A stretch of DNA of 43,581 bases from Hyphomicrobiales bacterium (GTDB taxonomy: Bacteria; Pseudomonadota; Alphaproteobacteria; Rhizobiales; Methyloligellaceae). The first letter of the stretch is position 1. Every line of letters starts with the position of its first letter. Below are positions 25,706 through 33,773 of the stretch, one piece after another. A program made the position numbers and the translations under genes. The notes under the pieces are model-generated. The model did no database searches. It saw nothing but the letters and a program-made list of their open reading frames with translations, and had not been told where the DNA came from. Where the stretch lies: assembly GCA_028280515.1 (NCBI GenBank), contig JANQLP010000244.1, positions 1 to 43,581 on the forward strand. The letters run 5' to 3'.

Positions 25706-26986
25706 ATGGGTGTTGTTTTGCATGCCGCTTCGGACCCGGCGAATACCGGACGGTCCAAGGGCGAACGGATGCCGCTCGTCAACCTGCTGATGGTTTGCGG
25801 AGGGATTTATACGGCACAAGGCATAATCGGCGGGCTGACGTTTCAGGGACTTCCGGCCGCCCTCCGGGCAAACGACGTCGCGCTGGACAAAATCGGGCTC
25901 GTGTACCTTGCTATGCTGCCGTGGGCGCTGAAGTTCCTTTGGGCGCCATCGCTCGAGCGGGTGCGGATTCGAACCGACAATAGCCGTCGGTCGCGGCCGA
26001 TTGTGCTGTCTGGCCAGTTGGTTTGCATCGTGCTTCTGTTCGCTCTCGCCATGTCCGGCGTGGCGAATTTCTACCTGCTTTTGGGACTTGTGTTTTCACT
26101 GGCCCTCGTTGCGGCCACCGTCGACATTGCATGCGACGGCTTCATCATCGAGCAGCTCAGCCGGGAAAACCGCGGTTGGGGCAACACGGCCCAGATGGGC
26201 GGTGCCTATGCGGGGTTCGTGATCGGCGGTGGGCTGTTCCTGTGGGTTGTCGGTGCCCATGGTTGGACGGTCGGCCTGCTCAGCCTGGCAGTGTTCCTTT
26301 TGGTGCTCATGCTGCCGTTCGTGTTTCTTGCCGAGCCACAGCCAAACCCCATCGAGCACGCGCACCGTCCAAGCCTCCGGTTTGCTCTCGCGCGTCCCGA
26401 GGTGCGCGTCGGCATCTTTGCGCTCGTCCTGTTCGATGTCGGGATTCGTGTGACCAGCGGGCTTGGAAGTCCATTTCTCGTGGACAGCGGCATGAGCCTG
26501 AAGCTGATCGGTTTGCTCGCCGGATTCGGCGGTGCCGCGGCTGGCATCCTCGGAACTATAGCCGGGGGCCTCATTGTCCGTAAGGTTGGTGCGAGCCGGG
26601 CAACCGTGGTGGCGATCATGCTGCAAGTCTGTATCGTCGGCGCGTTCTTTCTGGTTTCGATCACGCAGACGACGAACATCAACGTGTTGGCAGCACTTAT
26701 CGTCAGCAAGTCGGTTGTGATGGGTATCGGCTTCGTCAGCATATACTCGCTGGCGATGGGCCTTGCATCGTCGCGGCAAGCGGGCGTCGATTTCACGCTG
26801 TTTCAATCTGTCGATGCCGCGGTCGCGGCGATTGGCGGTTTCGGCGCTGGAATGCTTGCCGAGAGCTTCGGCTATGCCGGTGCATTCGGATTTGCAGGTG
26901 TCGTGTCGGCAACGGCAGCAGTAGTAATCCCGGCGTTTCTGCTCAAGCGTTTGAACATGTCGCACGAAGTGGAGCGGGCATCGTGA
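25706..26986 (+). CDS. MFS transporter of the RhtX/FptX siderophore-permease type (second copy)
   Basis: 426 residues and about 12 transmembrane helices. The RhtX/FptX hallmarks are clear: IYTAQGIIGGLTFQGLPAAL, then IGLVYLAMLPWALKFLWAPSLER, and ATVDIACDGFIIEQL in helix 4. The start could also be ATG 25769, which has a better ribosome site (AAGGG, seven bases upstream). The first start is kept because it gives the same N-terminal length as the permease at 7544. The stop overlaps the GTG of the next gene. The sequence is only distantly similar to the permease at 7544, so the two were not produced by a recent duplication. Confidence 0.9.
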   Translation: MGVVLHAASDPANTGRSKGERMPLVNLLMVCGGIYTAQGIIGGLTFQGLPAALRANDVALDKIGLVYLAMLPWALKFLWAPSLERVRIRTDNSRRSRPIVLSGQLVCIVLLFALAMSGVANFYLLLGLVFSLALVAATVDIACDGFIIEQLSRENRGWGNTAQMGGAYAGFVIGGGLFLWVVGAHGWTVGLLSLAVFLLVLMLPFVFLAEPQPNPIEHAHRPSLRFALARPEVRVGIFALVLFDVGIRVTSGLGSPFLVDSGMSLKLIGLLAGFGGAAAGILGTIAGGLIVRKVGASRATVVAIMLQVCIVGAFFLVSITQTTNINVLAALIVSKSVVMGIGFVSIYSLAMGLASSRQAGVDFTLFQSVDAAVAAIGGFGAGMLAESFGYAGAFGFAGVVSATAAVVIPAFLLKRLNMSHEVERAS

Positions 26987-27378
26987 CACTGACCTATCAA
27001 CTCTCCATTCTCTGGATGTTGTCTCCAATTGGGCTTTCCGTCCACGTACTGGTTGCCCTGTTGCCATTGTTTGCGGGGGGTGACGTGCGCGAGGCGTCTC
27101 TGCGCCTGACTGACGTTCCCCGGCAAGCGCGCATGATGGTCATCACGGCGGTCATTCCGATGATCATGGCGGTGAGCGTCGTTTCGGTCGCGGCCATGCC
27201 GCTCAGGTGGCTCAACCTGGGTCTTGCGGTGCTTCTGACGCTCGCGAACACGGCGCATCTGTTTCAGCACCTGCATCTCCGGCCGCCGGATCACACCCAG
27301 AACGCATTGCTGACGGTGATTCTCATACTGTCGGCAATACTGACATATCTGTCCTACCTATGGGTGGTCGCCGAGTAA
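26983..27378 (+). CDS. Small four-helix membrane protein of unknown function
   Basis: 131 residues starting at GTG 26983, which overlaps the permease stop (GTGA). Four hydrophobic segments at about 8-31, 50-71, 76-95 and 107-129, with a histidine-rich loop HLFQHLHLRPPDH at 92-104. No family is recognised. Tight coupling to an RhtX/FptX-like permease suggests a helper subunit, a regulator or a metal-binding accessory of siderophore import. The histidines between helices 3 and 4 could bind metal or heme. Confidence 0.75.
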   Translation: MTLTYQLSILWMLSPIGLSVHVLVALLPLFAGGDVREASLRLTDVPRQARMMVITAVIPMIMAVSVVSVAAMPLRWLNLGLAVLLTLANTAHLFQHLHLRPPDHTQNALLTVILILSAILTYLSYLWVVAE

Positions 27379-27402
27379 CAACCGGAGCGGACGAGGAGTG
27401 TC

Positions 27403-27813
27403 ATGGCACAGAACGAGCTGATCGATACGACTTCCTGGCCTGTGGTCAGGGTTCGGATTCCGGAGACGATACCCGACGATGCCGGGCCGGCCTATGTCCA
27501 GGAGATGCAAGCGATCCTCGACCGGCGTGAACATTATGCGGTGATTTTCGAAGGTCCGGAGCGGCCCGACTCGCCCGAGTTCAACCGCCACTACATGAAA
27601 TGGTACAAGAGCACGAAGGCGCTGCAGAAGGAGCTCTGTTGCGGCGTCGTGCGCATTGAAGCGGACGACGGCAAGCGGAACAGGGCGATCTCGAAAGCCA
27701 TGACCTATCTTGCCAAGGCGGCCATACCATACCCTTACGAGGTATGCGGCAGCGAGGCGGAGGCGGAGGCGATCGCGAAACGGATGCTCGCCTCGAGGGC
27801 GGAGACAAATTAG
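27403..27813 (+). CDS. Cytoplasmic protein with STAS/SpoIIAA-like features
   Basis: 136 residues with no signal or membrane segment; GAGGAG lies upstream of ATG 27403. The layout (WPVVRVRIPETI strand, YAVIFEGPERPD strand, a long helix HYMKWYKSTKALQKEL, then VVRIEADDGKRNRAISKAMTY and YEVCGSEAEAEAIAKRML) resembles the SpoIIAA/STAS-like fold found in many small proteins of unknown role, in which the last helix is followed by a tail. It is the last gene of module 3, 24 bp after the four-helix protein. Function unknown; a partner of the membrane protein is possible. Confidence 0.7.
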   Translation: MAQNELIDTTSWPVVRVRIPETIPDDAGPAYVQEMQAILDRREHYAVIFEGPERPDSPEFNRHYMKWYKSTKALQKELCCGVVRIEADDGKRNRAISKAMTYLAKAAIPYPYEVCGSEAEAEAIAKRMLASRAETN

Positions 27814-28128
27814 GGGTAGTTTGTCTATGCGCAAACCTCAGGCCGGACGGGCGCAGGCATCGTCTATTCGCTGACACCCCGGCTCGCCGGGATGGATGCT
27901 ATGCACATGGGAAAGACTGGCAGACGGGGACGATACCTGAGTTGTCTATAGTGGCCCGAATGGCAGGAAACAGTGCCACAAAGGCTCCGTACCTATATCA
28001 GCCTGTTTCGTGTGCAATATGTGTGCACGCACGAGTCAGCAGAGATCCAGGCTGATCAAGCCGCATCAACTCGGTTGCAACAGGGGACTTTGGTTGCCGC
28101 CTAGGCAGCACTCGATCTTCTTGGAATA
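27814..28128. other. Intergenic stretch after module 3
   Basis: About 315 bp before the duplicated Zur promoter segment. It holds a short GC hairpin, CCCGGCTCGCCGGG (27878-27891), that may help end transcription of module 3 but has no U-run. No gene is supported: the open frames in it have neither ribosome sites nor familiar products. Confidence 0.4.
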
Positions 28129-28400
28129 TGTCCGCTCATAAGCGGAAAGGGGACTCCCCGGGCGCCGTGCGGTGACGTCCGCTCGTCACCCAAGGCGGAC
28201 ATGACAAGCGATTTCAAACTTCGTCTCAACTGCCGCTAATGCATGCGCGCGCCCAGGGTTACCGCTCCCGGGGAAGCCCCTGGAAGCGCCGCCATCCGAA
28301 GTCCCCAACAACTCTTGTGTGATGTTATATAATTACGTATTAAGCAGGCCAATCGGTGGTGGAGGCATCGCATGAGCAGGCGGGCAGCAAAGATCCAGGT
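28129..28400 (+). repeat. Duplicated promoter segment, copy A (zinc operon)
   Basis: This ~270-bp segment is clearly similar to 42014-42260. Shared landmarks in the same order are TCCGCTCAT, TTTCAAAC-TCGTCTCAAC, TGATGCATG or TAATGCATG, TTCTTGTGT/TCTTGTGT, the ATGTTATA core, TTAAGCAGGC and GGAGGC-6-ATGAGC. Both copies carry a Zur-like palindrome and the start of a short leader ORF, and both lie upstream of zinc-related genes in the same direction. Confidence 0.75.
28319..28336. promoter_or_regulatory. Putative Zur operator of the zinc-limitation operon
   Basis: GTGATGTTATATAATTAC is an 18-bp imperfect palindrome with 12 of 18 positions symmetric. Its ATGTTATA core is like the known proteobacterial Zur boxes (ATGTTATAACAT-type). 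It stands upstream of a COG0523 GTPase and a DUF1826 gene, which are common Zur targets. The assignment rests on motif memory and context. Confidence 0.6.
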
Positions 28401-28473
28401 GGGGTGTTGGCCGTCTTGCGCCGCCGCGGCTTTCTGTCCGCCAACGATGTCCTGGGAGTGGCACAAGCTTTAG
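28372..28473 (+). pseudogene. Leader ORF or truncated first gene of the zinc operon
   Basis: ATG 28372 follows GGAGG with ideal 6-base spacing and opens 33 codons starting MSRRAAKIQVG. The same ribosome site and start (MSKRGAE) occur in copy B at 42243. The other frame from about 28380 reads DPGGVLAVLRRRGF and LSANDVLGVAQALG, which looks more protein-like, so this may be a frameshifted remnant of a former first gene. A translated leader is the alternative. No family is recognised. Confidence 0.4.
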
Positions 28474-28515
28474 GGAGCTGGCTTACCAGGAACACTGCCA
28501 ACGGAGAACTGCATA

Positions 28516-28893
28516 ATGAAAGTTGCCTATGTCTTCGCCACAAACATGGCCGCCACGTACAAACTCGCCACCATGATCTTGCCGCAGCTTGAGGACGGCG
28601 AACACGGCGCAGAAGTCGTGGGGATGTTCTTCTTTGACGACAACCTGTTCTGCTTGCGTGAGGGCGATCCTGTCGGCGAGCGCTTGGCGAAGGTCGCGAA
28701 GGAACAGAACATCCTGCTCATGATCTGCGACCAATGTGCTGTGCGCCGCAACTTGGCCGAAGGCACCCTCGAGCAATGCGGCAAGGGAGAGGTTACGGCG
28801 AAGGGCACGGTCTCTGGTGTTGAGGCCGGATGCTTCCCGCAGCTCTACGCTGCATTGGCGCCAGCCATGCCCGATCAAGTCATAACACTGTGA
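28516..28893 (+). CDS. SaoD/DsrE-family protein
   Basis: 125 residues with the DsrE-like fold: [20 protein letters not shown] at the N-terminus, [22 protein letters not shown] in the middle, and [18 protein letters not shown] near the end. A CxxC pair (C71, C74, in [11 protein letters not shown]) plus C46, C88 and C106 could carry sulfur or bind a metal. DsrE-type proteins relay persulfide sulfur; SaoD is a related, poorly characterised branch. Ribosome site GGAG lies eight bases upstream. First full gene behind the Zur-like box, 20 bp before the COG0523 GTPase, so it may help deliver sulfur or zinc under zinc shortage. Confidence 0.8.
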   Translation: MKVAYVFATNMAATYKLATMILPQLEDGEHGAEVVGMFFFDDNLFCLREGDPVGERLAKVAKEQNILLMICDQCAVRRNLAEGTLEQCGKGEVTAKGTVSGVEAGCFPQLYAALAPAMPDQVITL

Positions 28894-28913
28894 TTCCTTT
28901 GGATGAGGGACCC

Positions 28914-30131
28914 ATGTCTGCAATCGACCAACGTCTTCCCGTTACCGTACTTTCCGGCTTTCTTGGGGCCGGCAAGACGACGCTGCTTAACCGCGTACTG
29001 AACAACCGTGATGGCCGGCGGGTCGCCGTCATCGTCAACGACATGTCCGAGGTGAATATCGACGCCGATCTGGTGCGTGCGGACACCGAGCTCAGCCGCA
29101 CCGACGAGACACTGGTTGAGATGTCGAACGGCTGTATCTGCTGCACGCTGCGCGACGACCTGCTGGCCGAGGTCCGGCGCCTCGCGGGCGAGGGGCGGTT
29201 CGATTATTTGCTGATCGAGTCCACCGGAATTTCCGAACCGCTGCCCGTTGCCACGACTTTCGAATTCCGCGATGAAAAGGGCGAAAGCCTTTCGGATGTC
29301 GCCCGTCTCGACACGATGGTGACGGTCGTGGATGCGGTCAACCTGCTCAAGGACTATTCCAGCCACGACTTCCTGCACGACCGGGGCGAGACGCTGGGGG
29401 ATGAGGACGATCGGACACTCGTTCATCTGTTGACTGACCAGATCGAATTCGCGGACGTGGTGATCCTCAACAAGGTCGCCGACGCGGAGCCACATCAGGT
29501 GGACGCGGCGCGAAAGATCATCCGCAGCCTCAACGGCGATGCCCGGATCATCGAGACCAACCACTCCGACGCGCCGGCGGACGCGATCCTCGACACCGGG
29601 CTTTTCGATTTCGAGAAGGCGCACGAACATCCGATGTGGGCCAAGGAACTCTACGGCTTCGCCGATCACGTGCCGGAGACCGAAGAATACGGTGTTGCGA
29701 GTTTCGTCTACCGGGCACGTCGTCCGTTCGTGCCGGAGAAGGTGAAGGCTGTCCTGAACGGCGAGATGCCCGGCGTCATTCGCGCCAAAGGGCATTTCTG
29801 GCTCGCCACGCGGCCCGATTGGGTGGCCGAGTTCTCGCTGGCAGGCGCCTTGTCGAGCATCACGCCGCTCGGCACCTGGTGGGCCGCCGTTCCGAAGGAG
29901 CGTTGGCCGGACAATGACACTGCGCGTAGGTATATGGCCGATAACTGGCAGGAGCCCTGGGGTGACCGGAGGCAGGAGATTGTCTTTATCGGTGCCGACA
30001 TCGACTGGCCACGCTTGAAGGCGCGGCTCGACGCCTGCCTTCTGCCCGAGGATCTCGCATCAGACCCTGACTCGCTCCCTGATCTGCCTGACCCGTTTCC
30101 GATCTGGCGGCGCGCGGAGCAAGCGGCATGA
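28914..30131 (+). CDS. zigA: COG0523 (CobW/ZigA-type) GTP-binding zinc metallochaperone
   Basis: 405 residues from ATG 28914, with GAGGGA upstream. G1 motif GFLGAGKTT (15-23), the family's metal-binding CxCC (C74, C76, C77 in [12 protein letters not shown]), switch region [10 protein letters not shown] and G4 motif NKVA, then the CobW C-terminal domain ([12 protein letters not shown] ... [10 protein letters not shown]). Members in Zur operons (ZigA, ZagA, YeiR-like) are believed to deliver zinc to enzymes in zinc starvation. The symbol is given from family and context, since subfamilies of COG0523 cannot be separated by eye. Its stop overlaps the start of the DUF1826 gene (ATGA). Confidence 0.88.
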   Translation: MSAIDQRLPVTVLSGFLGAGKTTLLNRVLNNRDGRRVAVIVNDMSEVNIDADLVRADTELSRTDETLVEMSNGCICCTLRDDLLAEVRRLAGEGRFDYLLIESTGISEPLPVATTFEFRDEKGESLSDVARLDTMVTVVDAVNLLKDYSSHDFLHDRGETLGDEDDRTLVHLLTDQIEFADVVILNKVADAEPHQVDAARKIIRSLNGDARIIETNHSDAPADAILDTGLFDFEKAHEHPMWAKELYGFADHVPETEEYGVASFVYRARRPFVPEKVKAVLNGEMPGVIRAKGHFWLATRPDWVAEFSLAGALSSITPLGTWWAAVPKERWPDNDTARRYMADNWQEPWGDRRQEIVFIGADIDWPRLKARLDACLLPEDLASDPDSLPDLPDPFPIWRRAEQAA

Positions 30132-30763
30132 CCGTTGTGCGAGAAATCGCGAAAGACGCGGCCATCGAGGTTGACGTGGCGGACGCAGCGGAGGGATTGT
30201 CCGCGATCCATAATCCGGGTTGCGCCGCAGTGATCTGGAGGCGCCAAGTGTTGCCGGACTTTCAATCCTGGATCGATGCGCTGCCGCCTGAACAACTGCC
30301 GCAGGCGCGGGTGATCCTGCGCCCTGAGGACGTGCGAGACGCCGTGTTCCAGATCTGCAAGGCGACCGGCATCGCGAACTGCGCCGAACGGGAACAGCTC
30401 GTAGACGATACCGCGGTTCTGGCGGACATCTTTACCAGCCTGGTGCCCGCGCCATATCTCCGGCTGCGCTTTGACGTCGTCACGACAAACGCCTGCACAA
30501 AATTCCACATCGACGCCGTGACAGCACGTCTCATCTGCACCTATCGGGGGACGGGCACGCAATACGGCGTCGCGGCCGACGGGGCCGAACCTCGGCGGGT
30601 TTTCACCGTGCCCACCGGCGCCCCGATTCTGCTGCGCGGCACGCTTTGGCCCGAGCGTCCGAAATCCGGCCTGCTGCACCGCTCACCGCCCATCGAGGGA
30701 ACGGGCGAGACACGGCTTGTGCTTGTCCTTGATCCGGTACTGGAGCCCGACGAGGCGCAGTGA
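30128..30763 (+). CDS. DUF1826 domain protein of the zinc operon
   Basis: 211 residues. Conserved DUF1826 features: the [16 protein letters not shown] segment, [25 protein letters not shown] and the end [24 protein letters not shown] and C residues ([15 protein letters not shown]) may bind a metal or form a 2-oxoglutarate-oxygenase-like site. The function is unknown. The gene is coupled to the COG0523 GTPase, a pairing common in Zur regulons of alphaproteobacteria. The last ~90 bp are duplicated at 42265-42345. Confidence 0.88.
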   Translation: MTVVREIAKDAAIEVDVADAAEGLSAIHNPGCAAVIWRRQVLPDFQSWIDALPPEQLPQARVILRPEDVRDAVFQICKATGIANCAEREQLVDDTAVLADIFTSLVPAPYLRLRFDVVTTNACTKFHIDAVTARLICTYRGTGTQYGVAADGAEPRRVFTVPTGAPILLRGTLWPERPKSGLLHRSPPIEGTGETRLVLVLDPVLEPDEAQ

Positions 30764-30792
30764 TGGCGAATGGAAAGTGATCCGCAATGGCT

Positions 30793-30825
30793 GTTCCCGG
30801 CACATACCGGTCATTGGGCGGGAAC
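30793..30825. terminator. Possible terminator hairpin between convergent genes
   Basis: GTTCCCG (30793-30799) and CGGGAAC (30819-30825) form a 7-bp stem with a 19-base loop between the stops of the DUF1826 and iron-ADH genes. No U-run follows, so its role is uncertain. Confidence 0.3.
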
Positions 30826-30900
30826 GGTCGGCCCATCCTCTCTCATCGCGACGGCAATAGCCGGATGTTTTGGCCCATTGTTTGCGCGAGCCGAAATGCT

Positions 30901-32061
30901 CTACCAAGCGGACGTGTATATCTCGAATGCGTCCGACTCACTTAGCTCGCGCGGATTGTTGACCAGCAACCGCGTTTGAAGCATCGCGTCTGCGGCCATT
31001 TTCGACAACGCATCCCTGGGGATTCCGACATCCCGGAGTTTCGTTTGCAGCCCGAGCCGCTTCGACAAGGAGCCGAGTTCGTCAATAAAGGCGCCACAGC
31101 GGGCCGGTCCATGCTCTACATCGGCAAGCGCGGGGAACACATTCGGCGCGATTTCGGAATAGCTGTCGGCCGCGTTCGGCGCATTGAACCTCAGAACATG
31201 CGGCAGAACCAGCGTGTTTGACAGTCCATGTGAGACATGAAAAGTCGAGCCTATAGGGTAGGCGAGGGCGTGTACCGCGGCGATGGGAGAGTTCGCAAAC
31301 GCCTGCCCGGCCAGCATGGAGCCCAGCAGCATCGCAGAGCGGGCCTGGAGGTCGTTTCCATGGTGCACGGCGGTTTCGATGTTTGCGCCCAGCAGCCGCA
31401 GCGCTTCGCATGCGAGCAGTTTCGATACCGGGTTGTTGTTCGGGTTCTTTGACGCGTAGGCCTCGATCGCATGCACCATTGCATCGACGCCCGTTGCGGC
31501 GGTGACATGCGGCGGAAGCGACAAAGTGAGATCCGGATCCAATACCGCAATGTCAGGGAGAATTATCGGCGAAGACACGCCGCGCTTCTCCTCTTCACTG
31601 ACGGTCACGATGGAAATCGGCGTTACTTCCGAGCCCGTGCCGGCCGTTGTCGGCACTGCAACCAGCGGCAGGCGCGGGCCTTTGGCGTTGCCAACGCCCC
31701 AGGCATCGTTCAGGTCTTGATCCGATGCCACCAGAAGCGCCACCAGCTTCGACACGTCAAGGGATGAGCCACCGCCGAATCCCACCACGCAAGTTGAATT
31801 CGACGCCTTGGCCGCCTCGACCGCCGCCAATACTGTTGCAAGGGACGGGTCCGCTTCCACGTCGCTGAAGACGTTCACCGTCATTCCTGCGGATTCGAGC
31901 GATGCGATCGCGCCATCGCAGAGGCCGAGTTCGCGGAGCGTCGGGTCAGTGATGAAAAAGCAGTTGCCGCTCAGACTCGCGGCGCAATGGTCAGCGAGAC
32001 AAGCTGCGGCCCCTGATTCGAAGATCAGGGATTTCGTGGTGTTGAAGACAAACGATGTCAT
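30901..32061 (-). CDS. Iron-containing (group III) alcohol dehydrogenase
   Basis: 386 residues from ATG 32061, with AGGAC upstream. It has NAD(P)-binding GFGGGSSLD (94-102), AVPTTAGTGSEVTP (135-148) and the four metal ligands D193, H197, H264 and H278 (GVDAMVHAIEAY; AAVHALAYP; HVSHGL). The family oxidises or reduces alcohols, hydroxy acids and aldehydes with Fe2+ or Zn2+. It is the last gene of the minus-strand arm behind the rhodanese and thiol dioxygenase, 120 bp downstream. In this setting it may act on a hydroxy- or semialdehyde intermediate of organosulfur breakdown. Confidence 0.92.
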   Translation of the reverse strand: MTSFVFNTTKSLIFESGAAACLADHCAASLSGNCFFITDPTLRELGLCDGAIASLESAGMTVNVFSDVEADPSLATVLAAVEAAKASNSTCVVGFGGGSSLDVSKLVALLVASDQDLNDAWGVGNAKGPRLPLVAVPTTAGTGSEVTPISIVTVSEEEKRGVSSPIILPDIAVLDPDLTLSLPPHVTAATGVDAMVHAIEAYASKNPNNNPVSKLLACEALRLLGANIETAVHHGNDLQARSAMLLGSMLAGQAFANSPIAAVHALAYPIGSTFHVSHGLSNTLVLPHVLRFNAPNAADSYSEIAPNVFPALADVEHGPARCGAFIDELGSLSKRLGLQTKLRDVGIPRDALSKMAADAMLQTRLLVNNPRELSESDAFEIYTSAW

Positions 32062-32181
32062 GCGATGCGTCCTGTTCCGGAACCTGGAGGGATTAGGAGT
32101 CGGGAAGCGGCGGAGTCCCTGATCACCATCCGCAAGGAAGAGGGCGGTACGGGACATTGTCCCGACCGGTGGTTCCTGCCG

Positions 32182-33771
32182 TCAAGACGCCGGAACGTTG
32201 AATGTGATGCCGTCTTCTTTGATTTTCTCAACGAGATTCACTTCCCACGTCAGATATTTGTTCGCCGCGGCCCGCTCCTGATCGGGGTCGTCATATTCAA
32301 AAGGCTTGTACCAGACATCGTCACACTCGCTGTAGCGTTTCTCAAAGCCGCTTGCCATCGGATAGCCCGCGTTGCGCCAGGCATCGTTGCCGCCCTTCAA
32401 CGCGTACACCGGCACAGAAGAATCCCCGGAAAGGTCGTTGAGCACATATGCCACGAGCGCAGGGTCATCGCCGGTAATGACAACCTCGTCATGTTGCTCC
32501 ATATCCGATTTGATCGTGTCGTATCGGCCTCGAACAGCCCAGGCCGCTCCGGGGATGTGTTCGGTCTTGTGTGAGACAGAGACCGCCACGTCGAGCAGGA
32601 GTACAGCACGATCACCGTTTATCTTCTCTGCCAGCGCTTCGACCGGAATTATGGCGCTTTCGTCAACCAAATGGTCGAGCTCAGTGGAAGACTTGGCCGT
32701 CAAATCTTGCGAGTGCACGTTGTCCAGGACAAAGACGTTCTCAAGGCCCAGTTGCAAAAGCCATGACGCTGTCATGACCGCACGGATCGTTTCGGGGTCG
32801 ATCAGGACGATCGTTGCGTTGCGCACGGCGATATAATCGTCGGTTGCCTGAACCAGTTGGCCTCCCGGGGCGTTGTCCGTGTCTGGCAGATGCCCTTGCG
32901 CAAATTCCTCCGGTCCGCGGACGTCCAGACAATAGACAGTGCGGTCCTCCTTTTGCCTGAGTTCCGCGAGTTCGCCTTTCTGAATGAACCGAACCCCGAA
33001 GCAGTCGGCGACGCGCCGCATACACTCCTCCGCACGGCGGCGTGTTTCCTGAGTAAGTTCCGGGATACGTCTGGTTTGCCCGGTTTCGAGTTCATATCCG
33101 GCAAGCTTCCAACCCATGGTGCCATTTCTCAGGCAATAGACGTCATTGGGCAGACCGGCATTTATCAGGGACTGGCATCCGATGATCGAACGGGTGCGGC
33201 CGGCGCAGTTCACGACAATTGCCGTGTCAGCATCCGGTGCCAACTCGTGCGACCTGAATGCGAGTTCGGCGCCGGGCACGCTAACCGAGGTTGGAATGGT
33301 ATGGTGATGGTATTCAACGAAGGGACGGCTATCCAGCACCACCATCTTTCGACCTTCATCCATCCAGGCCTTCAAGATCTCAGGCGTGATGTCAGGCGTG
33401 CCGCTGTGCTCGTAAACAATCTCGCCGAACGCTTTGCTCAGGACGTTCACACCGCTGTAGGTGGAACATCCAGCGTCGGACCAGGCCTGGACGCCGCCTT
33501 TGAGGATATTGATGTTCCTGTATCCAAGATCCGTGAGCTTCGCGTGGGCCTGTTCGGCCAGGCCTTCGCCGGCGCCATCCATCAGTACAATGAACGCGTT
33601 CTTGTTCGGCACAAGCGTCGGGGCACGCAATTCGAGCCGGCTCATGGCGAGGCACGATGCGAACAGCAATCTGTTTTCGCTGAATGCTCCTTCCTCCCGC
33701 ACATCAAGCAGGGCGTACTCCTGATCCGTCTCTGTCAGTTTCTTGACCTGACCCGGGTCGAGAAAGCGCAT
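32182..33771 (-). CDS. Four-domain rhodanese protein with one active domain
   Basis: 529 residues from ATG 33771 (GGAGGGATTGATC upstream). Four rhodanese domains in tandem, each with its own LLDVREE-like start: about 1-105, 125-230, 265-355 and 375-475, with a ~55-residue tail. Only domain 2 has the catalytic cysteine (C189 in CAGRTRS). The matching loops in the others read DGAGEG, DPETIR and GDDPAL. Rhodaneses move sulfane sulfur to thiols, cyanide or sulfite. The start lies two bases after the stop of the thiol dioxygenase gene, so the pair is translationally linked and probably handles sulfur released from the oxidised thiol. Confidence 0.9.
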   Translation of the reverse strand: MRFLDPGQVKKLTETDQEYALLDVREEGAFSENRLLFASCLAMSRLELRAPTLVPNKNAFIVLMDGAGEGLAEQAHAKLTDLGYRNINILKGGVQAWSDAGCSTYSGVNVLSKAFGEIVYEHSGTPDITPEILKAWMDEGRKMVVLDSRPFVEYHHHTIPTSVSVPGAELAFRSHELAPDADTAIVVNCAGRTRSIIGCQSLINAGLPNDVYCLRNGTMGWKLAGYELETGQTRRIPELTQETRRRAEECMRRVADCFGVRFIQKGELAELRQKEDRTVYCLDVRGPEEFAQGHLPDTDNAPGGQLVQATDDYIAVRNATIVLIDPETIRAVMTASWLLQLGLENVFVLDNVHSQDLTAKSSTELDHLVDESAIIPVEALAEKINGDRAVLLLDVAVSVSHKTEHIPGAAWAVRGRYDTIKSDMEQHDEVVITGDDPALVAYVLNDLSGDSSVPVYALKGGNDAWRNAGYPMASGFEKRYSECDDVWYKPFEYDDPDQERAAANKYLTWEVNLVEKIKEDGITFNVPAS

Positions 33772-33773
33772 GA

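Noticed and set aside
26096-27067. A 323-codon minus-strand frame opposite the second MFS permease
   Set aside because: The product is highly charged, with repetitive His/Gln/Asp composition typical of antisense translation of a membrane protein.
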